The notes under the pieces are model-generated. The model saw only the letters and a program-made list of their open reading frames with translations, ran no database searches and was not told the origin of the DNA. From CAZPUI01 sp964415525 (GTDB lineage: Bacteria > Acidobacteriota > Holophagae > Holophagales > Holophagaceae), in assembly GCA_964415525.1 (NCBI GenBank), contig CAYQAS010000179.1, positions 1-6,400 on the forward strand: a stretch of 6,400 nucleotides of DNA. The letters run 5' to 3'. How positions within the stretch are numbered: position 1 is the first letter of the stretch; every line of letters begins with the position of its first letter. Made by a program: the position numbers and the translations under genes. Below, piece after piece: positions 1-6,204 of the stretch.

Positions 1-21
1 AACTAACCCTATCCCCTCCTT

Positions 22-51
22 AAGGCCCTCTCCAGAAATGGAGGGGGCCTT
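22..51 (+). terminator. Terminator-like or leader hairpin, copy 1
   Basis: A 13-bp stem (22-34 pairs with 39-51, with one T-G wobble at 29/44) closes a GAAA tetraloop (35-38). It is followed by a short, interrupted T tract (TTCCTT, ending at 56). The form fits a Rho-independent terminator for a gene left of the window. The T tract is poor, however, and the flavoprotein start codon lies only 25 nt past the stem. That leaves no room for a promoter in between, so the hairpin could instead act as an attenuator or 5'-leader structure of the downstream gene. Confidence 0.7.
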
Positions 52-76
52 TCCTTAACTAGCAGAGTTAGCAAAG

Positions 77-553
77 ATGCGAAGAGCCAAGAAAGAAATC
101 AAAGACGTAGCGCAGATCGACGAAATTCTCGCAAATTCCCATGTCGGCCGCCTGGGAACTATGGGAAAGGATGGCTATCCCATGGTAAAACCGCTGAATT
201 TCTTCCATACCGGCAAATACATCTATTTTCACAGCGCCGGTGAAGGGGAAAAGATCGAGGACATTCTTAGGGATAACCGTGTCTGTTTCGAAGTCGATAT
301 GCCGCTTCGCTATGTAAAGGCAAAAAGTGATCCTTGCAGCGCCTTTTACCATTATCGGAGCGTCATCCTCAAAGGCAGAGCCGTAATAATCAAGGACGAC
401 AAAGAAAAGCGCTTCGCCCTGCAATCCTTGATGGAAAAATATCAGCCTGAAAGAGGATACGGCGGCTTTCCGGTGGAAAAACTCGCCGTCACGGCGGTGA
501 TCCGGATCGACATCGAGACGATCACCGGGAAGGAAGACCTCACGGAACGGTAG
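77..553 (+). CDS. Pyridoxamine 5'-phosphate oxidase-like FMN-binding protein (NimA-type), copy 1
   Basis: This 158-residue protein has the split-barrel flavoprotein pattern of the PNPOx-like/NimA group. It opens with MRRAKKEI, then IDEIL (14-18), RLGT (25-28), DGYP (32-35), KPLNF (38-42), YFHSA (50-54), K59 and VCFEVD (69-74). A second block, FYHYRSV followed by KGRA, lies at 90-102. The length is typical of the family. Members bind FMN and usually act as small cytoplasmic reductases or oxidases. Some Nim proteins reduce nitroimidazoles, but the substrate here is unknown. ATG at 77 is the only likely start: an in-frame stop lies at 56-58 and no start codon falls between. Shine-Dalgarno pairing is weak (AGAG at 64-67). 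Compared with copy 2, a CAG-to-TAG change at 551 removes six C-terminal residues. It also has G130, F131, A137, L155 and T156 where copy 2 has D, L, V, I and R. It is probably functional, since the conserved core is intact. Confidence 0.88.
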   Translation: MRRAKKEIKDVAQIDEILANSHVGRLGTMGKDGYPMVKPLNFFHTGKYIYFHSAGEGEKIEDILRDNRVCFEVDMPLRYVKAKSDPCSAFYHYRSVILKGRAVIIKDDKEKRFALQSLMEKYQPERGYGGFPVEKLAVTAVIRIDIETITGKEDLTER

Positions 554-789
554 AAAAGAGTTTCATCCATCTAAAACCCATGTGCCACGTATAAAGAGCT
601 TCCTGCTATCGAGCATCCAACAATATTGACGTAGCTCCCGCCTTTCGAACGGTATTCAGCATCTAATGAACTTTCCTTTTGACAGCTAACAGAATATCAA
701 GTAAGTCTTAGAGAGTCCAATCCACTACCCAAATACAGTCCATTGTTGTTTCCACCATGGGCTGTTGATACTGACAGAGGAGCATTTCG
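554..789. other. Intergenic region upstream of the sensor kinase
   Basis: No coding frame with recognisable content is seen here. It should hold the kinase promoter. A perfect TTGACA hexamer lies at 679-684, but the sequence 17-18 nt further on (TAAGTC) is a poor -10 box, so I do not call a promoter. A good ribosome binding site, AGAGGAG (776-782), stands 7 nt before the kinase ATG and supports that start. Confidence 0.5.
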
Positions 790-3700
790 ATGCACGATCG
801 ATCCAGGAAGAATCAAGAACTGATCGATGAGAATTACGCCTTAAAGCAGAGAATTAAGGAACTGGAGCACTCTGAAACAGAGCGAAAGCGGGCTGAGGAG
901 GCGCTGCGGGATAGCGAGGAGCGCTACCGCAATCTCTTTGATAATGCAAACGAAGCTATTTATGTAGCTCAGGGTAAAAAATTAGTATTCCTTAATCCAA
1001 TGACCGCCAATATGACCGGCTATTCAGCTGAAGAACTATTGTCAAAACCATATATTGGATTAATTCACGCTGATGATAGGGATTGGGTTATTGACAGAAA
1101 TAACAGGCGGCTGAAGGGTGAGAAATTCACTGACCGCTATTCCTTTCGCATAATTCATAAAGACGGTAACGTTATGTGGGTGGAAGCGAATTCCGTTTTA
1201 ATAAATTGGAATGATAGACCCGCTATTCTTGCTTTCCTGAGCGATATCACCGAGCGCAAACTGGCAGAGGAGGCGCTGCGGGAGAGTGAGGAGAAATACC
1301 GTTTAATAGCGGAAAATACGGCTGACGTTATATCAGTCTTGGATATTAAGAGCCTGCGCTATGCCTACATCAGCCCGTCCGTCCTGCGTTACCGCGGATT
1401 CACCGTGGAGGAGTCCATGGAGAAGCCCCTTGACCAGATGATAACCCCTGAATCATATCTTATCGCCCTTGCGGCGTTTGAAGAAGAGATGAAATTGGAA
1501 GCCAGTGGAACTGCCGATCCTGGTAGAATCCGTACCCTTGTGCTCGAAGTGTACAAAAAGGATGGCTCCACTGTCTGGGTGGAGGCCCACGGTTCCTTTC
1601 TGCGCGACAAGGACCAGAAGGCTATAGGCATTCTCTCTGTGAACCGCGATATCACCGAGCGCAAGCGGATGGAGGAGGCGTTGAAACTCTCAGAGGTTAC
1701 CTACCATGAGATATTCAACGCGGTCAACGACGCCATTTGGGTCCATGACATTGGGACCGGGGAATTTCTTGATGTCAACAATGCTGTGACGGAAATCTTT
1801 GGATACTCGGTCAGCGAAGTGTTGAACCTGAATGTGGGGGATATTTCTTCGGGTGTCCATCCCTTTACACAGGAGACAGCCATGGAACTGTTTAGAGCGG
1901 CGGTAGACGGACAGCCCCAGCGCTTCGAATGGCAATGCAAGCACAAGGATGGCCATCTCTTCTGGACAGAAGTCAACTTGAAACGGGCATCCATCGCCGG
2001 CAAAGAATGCGTATTGGCCATCGAGCGTGACATCACCGAGCGCAAGCTGGCTGAGGAAGAACTCAGAAAGAGCGAAAAATATTTCCGGGCCATTACCGAA
2101 AATGCTGCAGATGTCTTATTTATTGTGGATGTGCAGGGAATGATTACCTATTGCAGCCCCTCTGTGGAGCGTATTCTCGGCTATCGTCCTGAGGACTTGA
2201 TTGGGATGAGCGGTTTCGATCTGATTATCCCTGAAGATCAGCCCAGAGCCTTCGAGGATTTCGGCAAGGCATCTCTGACAACGGAAGTTGAAGTACCCAA
2301 CAGCTTTCGCATCAGACATAAAAACGGCACCGTGCTCACTATGGAGGGCATCGGCAAAAATCTCTACCATGATCCGGTTATTGCCGGTTTCGTGATGAAT
2401 ATCCGCGACGTCACCGAACGCAAGCGGGCGGAGGAGGCGATACGTACGAGCGAAGAGCGCTCCCGATTGATCGCTGAAAATGCAAAGGTGGTCATCTGGA
2501 TCCTGGATATGAATCTGCGCTATACATACATTAGCCCGTTCATAAAGCACAATCTGGATTATACACCTGAGGAATTTTTTGTGAAGCCTCTGCATGAAGT
2601 GATGACGCCTGCTTCTTTTGAATTATGCATGCAGCTTTTTGCTGATGAACTGGAGGAAGAAAAAAAACCTGACCGGGATTTGTCCCGTTCAAGGACCATA
2701 GAAGTGGAGCAGATCCACAGGGATGGGAGGATAATCCCTGCGGAAATCAATATAACCTTTATCAGGGATGCTGCGGGAGATGCCATAGGCATTCTTGGAA
2801 TAACAAGCGATATTACCGATAGAAAGCATGCCGAAGCAGTACTGCGCGAGAGTGAGAGGCGTTATCGCCAACTCATCGATCAGGCTGTAGACGGTATCTT
2901 TGTCTTGGATCATAATGGCGATTATCAGCTGGTCAATAAGCATTTCTGTGAAATGCTCGATTATTCGGAAGATGAGCTGCTCAAACTAAATGTCATCGAC
3001 ACCTATCCCGATGAGTTGAAAGACATCGGTCGTCAACGTATTCAACGCGTTATCTCCGGTGATAGCCTGAGGTTTGAGCGGCCTATGAAACGCAAGGATG
3101 GTGCGTTTTTTCAGGTGGAAATGAGCCTTTCGAGACTCGATGATGGGAGGCAGCAGGGGATCGTCCATGACATCACAGAGAGGAAGCGGATAGAAGAAGA
3201 GTTGCGGCGCTTGAGCATCGCCATCGAGCAGGCCGCGGAAGATGTTATGATCACCAACCCCGAAGGGGTTATTCAATATGTAAACCCGGCCTTTGAAAAA
3301 ATCACGGGATACTCCCGGTCGGAGGCAATCGGGCAAAATCCGAGGTTTCTGAAGAGCGGCGCCCATACTCCGGCATTCTACAAGAAACTCTGGAAGACAA
3401 TCACATGCGGCAACATCTGGACCGGCCGCATTACGAACAGACGCAAGGACGGCAAATTCATCCAGGAGGATGCCACCATCAGTCCCCTGCTCAATTCGGC
3501 GGGTGAACTTACGGGCTATGTTTCTCTGAAAAGGGATATAACCGAAGCGGTCAGAATGGAAGCTCAGCTCCGCCAGGCGCAGAAAATGGAGGCCATAGGC
3601 ACCCTGGCCGGTGGCATCGCCCATGATTTCAATAATATCCTCGGAGCGATAATGGGTTATACAGAGCTGGTAAAACTAAAAACTACAGATATTAATATCC

Positions 3701-4713
3701 ATTCCTATCTGGTGCAGCTTCTCAAGGCCTGCGGCCGCGCAAAAGATCTGGTTCAACAGATTCTCACTTTCAGCCGCCAGCGGGAACAGGAGAAGAAACC
3801 GGTAGCCGTTACGCCTATTGTCAAAGAGGCGATGAAACTCATCCGGTCTTCTCTTCCAAGTACCGTCGAGATTCGCCAGAGCTACACCAACCGCTACGAC
3901 ACCGTCCTTGCCGATCCCACCCAGATCCACCAGGTGCTCATGAACCTGTGCACCAACGCCGTTCACGCCATGCGGAAACGTGAAGGCGTCCTGGACGTAA
4001 GTCTTCGCCAGAATGAGATCCTTGCCGATGACCGGGCATATAATCCGGAACTGAAGGCGGGGGCATATCTACAGCTTATCGTCTCTGATACGGGGGAGGG
4101 GATCGATCCCACCATCAGAGACAAGATTTTCGATCCTTTTTATACCACCAAGAAGTCGGGTGAGGGGACGGGACTGGGATTGTCCGTCGTATACGGCATT
4201 GTCAAAGACCATGGCGGAGACATTACGTTGGAAAGCAAGATGGGGGTAGGTACAACCTTTACCGTCTCCCTGCCCCTGATCGACGCCGATGCGGAGCAGG
4301 AAGGTCTGGAATCAGCCGTCATTCCCAGGGGCAAGGGATGCATCTTATTCGTTGACGATGAAGAGCCCATTGCCTCTCTATGGCATGGAATGCTGACCTC
4401 CTTGGGCTATGAAGTAGAAGTGAGATTAAGTAGCAGCGATGCCCTGGAGGCATTTAATGCCCATCCGGAAAGATTTGACTTGGTCATAACAGATATGACG
4501 ATGCCCAATATGACCGGGGCTGCCCTGGCCCGGGAGATATTGAAGATACGGCCAGAACTCCCGATCATCATGACCACGGGATTCAGCGAGCGGATCAACA
4601 AGGAAGAAGCGATGAAGATCGGTATCCGGGAGTTTTTCATGAAACCCGTTTCCCTCACCATCCTTGCCCAGACTGTGAAGCAGATAATGGATGAAGAGGC
4701 GTCGACTCATTAA
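790..4713 (+). CDS. Hybrid sensor histidine kinase with seven PAS domains and a C-terminal receiver
   Basis: This 1307-residue protein has no hydrophobic segment long enough to span a membrane, so it should be cytoplasmic. Order: charged coiled coil (about 8-42); PAS1 (43-157), PAS2 (165-292), PAS3 (301-419), PAS4 (428-545), PAS5 (555-679), PAS6 (687-799), PAS7 (806-921); HisKA with the phospho-accepting histidine H945 in the IAHDFNN motif; HATPase with N-box N1052/N1056, G1 DTGEG (1100-1104) and G2 GTGLGL (1126-1131); receiver (about 1183-1300) with acidic D1189/D1190, phospho-acceptor D1235, T1263 and K1285. All catalytic residues are present, so autophosphorylation at H945 and transfer to D1235 are expected. 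No HPt or DNA-binding output domain follows, so the output partner must lie elsewhere. Each PAS ends in a DITERK-type linker that probably continues as a signalling helix. The PAS ligands cannot be predicted. The ATG at 790 has a good ribosome binding site. No clear terminator follows the stop. Confidence 0.96.
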   Translation: MHDRSRKNQELIDENYALKQRIKELEHSETERKRAEEALRDSEERYRNLFDNANEAIYVAQGKKLVFLNPMTANMTGYSAEELLSKPYIGLIHADDRDWVIDRNNRRLKGEKFTDRYSFRIIHKDGNVMWVEANSVLINWNDRPAILAFLSDITERKLAEEALRESEEKYRLIAENTADVISVLDIKSLRYAYISPSVLRYRGFTVEESMEKPLDQMITPESYLIALAAFEEEMKLEASGTADPGRIRTLVLEVYKKDGSTVWVEAHGSFLRDKDQKAIGILSVNRDITERKRMEEALKLSEVTYHEIFNAVNDAIWVHDIGTGEFLDVNNAVTEIFGYSVSEVLNLNVGDISSGVHPFTQETAMELFRAAVDGQPQRFEWQCKHKDGHLFWTEVNLKRASIAGKECVLAIERDITERKLAEEELRKSEKYFRAITENAADVLFIVDVQGMITYCSPSVERILGYRPEDLIGMSGFDLIIPEDQPRAFEDFGKASLTTEVEVPNSFRIRHKNGTVLTMEGIGKNLYHDPVIAGFVMNIRDVTERKRAEEAIRTSEERSRLIAENAKVVIWILDMNLRYTYISPFIKHNLDYTPEEFFVKPLHEVMTPASFELCMQLFADELEEEKKPDRDLSRSRTIEVEQIHRDGRIIPAEINITFIRDAAGDAIGILGITSDITDRKHAEAVLRESERRYRQLIDQAVDGIFVLDHNGDYQLVNKHFCEMLDYSEDELLKLNVIDTYPDELKDIGRQRIQRVISGDSLRFERPMKRKDGAFFQVEMSLSRLDDGRQQGIVHDITERKRIEEELRRLSIAIEQAAEDVMITNPEGVIQYVNPAFEKITGYSRSEAIGQNPRFLKSGAHTPAFYKKLWKTITCGNIWTGRITNRRKDGKFIQEDATISPLLNSAGELTGYVSLKRDITEAVRMEAQLRQAQKMEAIGTLAGGIAHDFNNILGAIMGYTELVKLKTTDINIHSYLVQLLKACGRAKDLVQQILTFSRQREQEKKPVAVTPIVKEAMKLIRSSLPSTVEIRQSYTNRYDTVLADPTQIHQVLMNLCTNAVHAMRKREGVLDVSLRQNEILADDRAYNPELKAGAYLQLIVSDTGEGIDPTIRDKIFDPFYTTKKSGEGTGLGLSVVYGIVKDHGGDITLESKMGVGTTFTVSLPLIDADAEQEGLESAVIPRGKGCILFVDDEEPIASLWHGMLTSLGYEVEVRLSSSDALEAFNAHPERFDLVITDMTMPNMTGAALAREILKIRPELPIIMTTGFSERINKEEAMKIGIREFFMKPVSLTILAQTVKQIMDEEASTH
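877..3594 (+). repeat. Recurring PAS-linker motif within the kinase gene
   Basis: A roughly 20-residue linker beginning D-I/V-T-E/D-R-K and continuing AEEALRxSEExYR recurs at residues 152, 287, 414, 540, 674, 794 and 916. Its second half also appears before PAS1 (from residue 30). The last copy is degenerate (DITEAVRMEAQL) and leads straight into HisKA. Intervals are 135, 127, 126, 134, 120 and 122 residues. Several linkers are also alike in DNA, for example around 880-925 and 1243-1290. The motif is the usual PAC-to-coiled-coil connector. Here it marks a tandem domain array grown by internal duplication or domain shuffling. Confidence 0.85.
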
Positions 4714-4912
4714 TGGGGTCTCCGTCTTCAAGACATGCTTCCCGTCGCATCAGGGGAGAACTGACGATTCAATTTCCTAGAACCCATCGGTTCTCCGAAC
4801 ATTCTTCTCTCCACGCACCGGTAATCCTCGGTTACTCCCTTTCGATCCGTAATCATTACATCATATGATTATCCACAAACAGTTGTAAATGCCTTTTGGA
4901 ATTGTTACGCAA
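4714..4912. other. Intergenic region between convergent kinase gene and gltD-like remnant
   Basis: No gene is seen. Small symmetrical elements are present: a 6-bp stem with 4-nt loop at 4779-4794 that lacks a T tract, a palindrome GTAATCATTAC at 4849-4859, and a 7-bp inverted repeat at 4850-4856/4865-4871. A single TTATCCACA nonamer, which matches the DnaA-box consensus, lies at 4869-4877. None of these is enough to assign a function. Confidence 0.45.
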
Positions 4913-5090
4913 TCACCGGACAAACGGACACTTAAGTTCTATTGATCCTCGATGATTTAATCCGCCCCCCGATAAGGCCTCATGGATTGCCTGGGCGGCC
5001 TTCCGTCCCGCCCCCATGGCCAGGATTACCGTTGCGGAACCGGTGACGATGTCTCCCCCGTCATAGACGCCGCTATCTATGAAATGCTGT
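4913..5090 (-). pseudogene. gltD: C-terminal remnant of glutamate synthase small-subunit-like (GltD family) oxidoreductase
   Basis: On the minus strand an open frame of 58 codons ends in TGA at 4915-4913. It contains GVYDGGDIVTG, then SATVILAMGAGRKAAQAI. This matches the C-terminal FAD/NAD-binding signature of NADPH-dependent glutamate synthase small subunits and related oxidoreductases (GGD-x-V-T-G-x-A-T-V-I-x-A-M-G-A-G-R-x-A-A). Family members are about 450-500 residues long, so roughly 90 percent of the gene is missing. The frame is intact up to the exact base where repeat copy 2 starts and then meets an in-frame TAG, so the 5' part was removed or displaced at that junction. No start codon or ribosome binding site is available, so it is probably not expressed as a functional protein. 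The GltD assignment rests on the terminal motif only; a related FAD-dependent pyridine nucleotide oxidoreductase is possible. Confidence 0.8.
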
Positions 5091-5650
5091 AACTAACCCT
5101 ATCCCCTCCTTAAGGCCCTCTCCAGAAATGGAGGGGGCCTTTCCTTAACTAGCAGAGTTAGCAAAGATGCGAAGAGCCAAGAAAGAAATCAAAGACGTAG
5201 CGCAGATCGACGAAATTCTCGCAAATTCCCATGTCGGCCGCCTGGGAACTATGGGAAAGGATGGCTATCCCATGGTAAAACCGCTGAATTTCTTCCATAC
5301 CGGCAAATACATCTATTTTCACAGCGCCGGTGAAGGGGAAAAGATCGAGGACATTCTTAGGGATAACCGTGTCTGTTTCGAAGTCGATATGCCGCTTCGC
5401 TATGTAAAGGCAAAAAGTGATCCTTGCAGCGCCTTTTACCATTATCGGAGCGTCATCCTCAAAGGCAGAGCCGTAATAATCAAGGACGACAAAGAAAAGC
5501 GCTTCGCCCTGCAATCATTGATGGAAAAATATCAGCCTGAGAGAGGATACGGCGATTTACCGGTGGAAAAACTCGTCGTCACGGCGGTGATCCGGATCGA
5601 CATCGAGACGATAACGGGTAAGGAGGACATTCGGGAACGGCAGAAAAGAC
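5091..5650. repeat. Direct repeat, copy 2
   Basis: This is the second copy of the segment at 1-560, in the same orientation. It is identical over its first 426 bp and then differs at 16 of 134 positions. Its left edge abuts the truncated GltD-like frame. On its right it runs without a break into the PerR-like gene region, so this copy looks like the one in its native neighbourhood. Confidence 0.97.
5112..5141 (+). terminator. Terminator-like or leader hairpin, copy 2
   Basis: Same 13-bp stem and GAAA loop as at 22-51, again 25 nt before the flavoprotein start. Here no plus-strand gene ends just upstream: the neighbour is a minus-strand remnant, so the hairpin has no visible gene to terminate. 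It was either brought in with the repeat or serves the leader of the gene that follows. Confidence 0.65.
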
Positions 5651-5661
5651 TTGACAAATGA
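5167..5661 (+). CDS. Pyridoxamine 5'-phosphate oxidase-like FMN-binding protein (NimA-type), copy 2
   Basis: This 164-residue paralogue is identical to the first copy for residues 1-129. It then differs at D130, L131, V137, I155 and R156, and it reads through the position where copy 1 stops, adding QKRLDK. The conserved FMN-fold blocks (RLGT, KPLNF, YFHSA, VCFEVD, FYHYRSV) are all present. It sits 49 bp upstream of a PerR-like repressor and katG on the same strand. This suggests a role in redox or oxidative-stress defence, though that is inferred from position only. The start is fixed as for copy 1, with an in-frame stop at 5146-5148. The longer C-terminus suggests this is the ancestral form and that copy 1 lost its tail. 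Confidence 0.88.
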   Translation: MRRAKKEIKDVAQIDEILANSHVGRLGTMGKDGYPMVKPLNFFHTGKYIYFHSAGEGEKIEDILRDNRVCFEVDMPLRYVKAKSDPCSAFYHYRSVILKGRAVIIKDDKEKRFALQSLMEKYQPERGYGDLPVEKLVVTAVIRIDIETITGKEDIRERQKRLDK

Positions 5662-5682
5662 TAGTTGGTCTGTCACATAGAC
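5651..5682 (+). promoter_or_regulatory. Possible promoter for the PerR-like gene
   Basis: A perfect TTGACA (5651-5656) overlaps the last codons of the flavoprotein gene. Candidate -10 sequences 17-19 nt on (CACATA or CATAGA, within 5674-5681) are poor. If used, transcription would start within or beside the 19-bp operator that follows, which suits autorepression. The -10 is the weak point. Confidence 0.25.
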
Positions 5683-5683
5683 A

Positions 5684-5702
5684 ATCAAGAATCATTCCGG
5701 AA
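5684..5702 (+). promoter_or_regulatory. Predicted PerR/Fur operator in front of the repressor gene
   Basis: ATCAAGAATCATTCCGGAA is an imperfect 9-1-9 inverted repeat centred on C5693. It matches the katG-upstream palindrome at 16 of 19 positions, including an uninterrupted shared GAATCATTCC core. It ends 8 nt before the GTG start of the repressor, so bound protein would cover the transcript start or ribosome-binding region. Autoregulation is common in the Fur family, and the position fits it. Confidence 0.65.
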
Positions 5703-5710
5703 ATGGAACT

Positions 5711-6175
5711 GTGGAAAAAACATCCATCATTCAACGGTTGAAGGAGAAAGGCCTTAAAATCACAAGTCAGAGATTGGCCATAATCAATGTGCTGGTTGAG
5801 CAGGGGCATATCCATCCCGGCGCGTCATTCATCTACCGCGAGGCAAGAAAGAAGCATAAAAGTCTTAGCATTTCAACCACATACGCCACGATCAACGAAC
5901 TCATCCGCTACGGCATCATTACGGCGCTCGAGTTTGACGAAAGGGAAAACCGTTGCGAGTGCAATCTCGACGAGCACATCAATCTCATCTGCGACCGATG
6001 CGGAAAGATCGTCGATTACCAGGCACCCGTTTTGGTCGACCGGATGAATGTGGCAAAGACGACGGGGTTCACCATCACCAGTAACCGCTGCGAATATTAC
6101 GGTTACTGTGAGGATTGCAGCAAGGATCGGGAGAGCGGTTCTCTGGCGGGAGAACCGCGCAAATACCGTTTCTGA
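5711..6175 (+). CDS. perR: Fur-family peroxide-sensing repressor, PerR-like
   Basis: This 154-residue protein has the Fur fold: a winged-helix N-terminus (LKITSQRLAII at 15-25; recognition region STTYATINELIRYGII at 55-70) and a C-terminal dimerisation domain. The structural zinc site is complete, with C94-x-x-C97 and C133-x-x-C136. By alignment to Bacillus PerR the regulatory metal ligands are H35, E83, H89, N91 and D102. The Asp in GKIVDY is the PerR-type residue, whereas Fur has Glu there. The second His of the usual HxH is Asn here, and E83 is flanked by unusual cysteines C82 and C84. The start is GTG at 5711: no usual start codon precedes it before the in-frame stop at 5678-5680, and Shine-Dalgarno pairing is weak. 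With katG 112 bp downstream and similar operators before both genes, it is expected to repress itself and katG until peroxide oxidises the metal site. Fur or Zur function is less likely given the neighbour. Confidence 0.9.
   Translation: MEKTSIIQRLKEKGLKITSQRLAIINVLVEQGHIHPGASFIYREARKKHKSLSISTTYATINELIRYGIITALEFDERENRCECNLDEHINLICDRCGKIVDYQAPVLVDRMNVAKTTGFTITSNRCEYYGYCEDCSKDRESGSLAGEPRKYRF
6135..6158 (+). other. Perfect hairpin inside the 3' end of the PerR-like gene
   Basis: A perfect 9-bp inverted repeat (GCGGTTCTC at 6135-6143 against 6150-6158) encloses a 6-nt loop. It encodes part of the variable tail after the last zinc cysteine. An uninterrupted run of eight T lies at 6189-6196, about 30 nt further on, which is too far for a standard intrinsic terminator. 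It may limit read-through into katG or stabilise the message, but neither is shown. Confidence 0.4.
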
Positions 6176-6204
6176 GGGCTTTTATATATTTTTTTTGGTT
6201 TCTG

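Larger units (their letters stand above)
1..560. repeat. Direct repeat, copy 1 (leader hairpin plus flavoprotein gene)
   Basis: This segment recurs in the same orientation 5090 bp downstream. Bases 1-426 match 5091-5516 without a single difference. From 427 to 560 I count 16 substitutions in 134 positions and no indels, and beyond about 560 the copies are unrelated. The repeat covers the leader hairpin and the whole flavoprotein gene. The window begins at the first repeated base, so the true left end of this copy cannot be seen and the repeat may extend further left. No terminal inverted repeats, target-site duplication or transposase are visible, so it does not look like an insertion sequence. 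Confidence 0.97.

Noticed and set aside
68..424. Minus-strand open frame opposite the flavoprotein gene, present identically at 5158-5514
   Set aside because: Its presence in both copies only reflects the DNA repeat; the sense strand has clear family motifs and the antisense product has none.
574..588. Minus-strand TGGCAC suggestive of a sigma-54 -24 element
   Set aside because: The -12 position reads TTTTA and lacks the essential GC, and the site would drive transcription away from the kinase.
2986..3624. Long minus-strand open frame (212 codons) inside the kinase gene
   Set aside because: It lies wholly opposite a strongly supported coding frame, has no recognisable motif, and its length is a by-product of the sense codon bias.
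4779..4794. Terminator for the kinase gene (AGAACC-CATC-GGTTCT stem)
   Set aside because: The stem is only 6 bp, not GC-rich, and is followed by CCGAAC, not a T tract.
4869..4877. Perfect TTATCCACA nonamer as a sign of a replication origin
   Set aside because: A single box, with no cluster, no AT-rich unwinding element and no dnaA or dnaN nearby; one exact match in a window this size is plausible by chance.
1..5650. Composite transposon or integrated element bounded by the direct repeats
   Set aside because: The repeats encode a flavoprotein, not a transposase; no inverted ends, target duplication, integrase or attachment site is visible between or beside them.
5704..5742. ATG-started 12-codon frame overlapping the repressor start
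   Set aside because: It is out of frame with the repressor and has no recognisable content; the GTG at 5711 fits the Fur-family N-terminus and is the only usable in-frame start.
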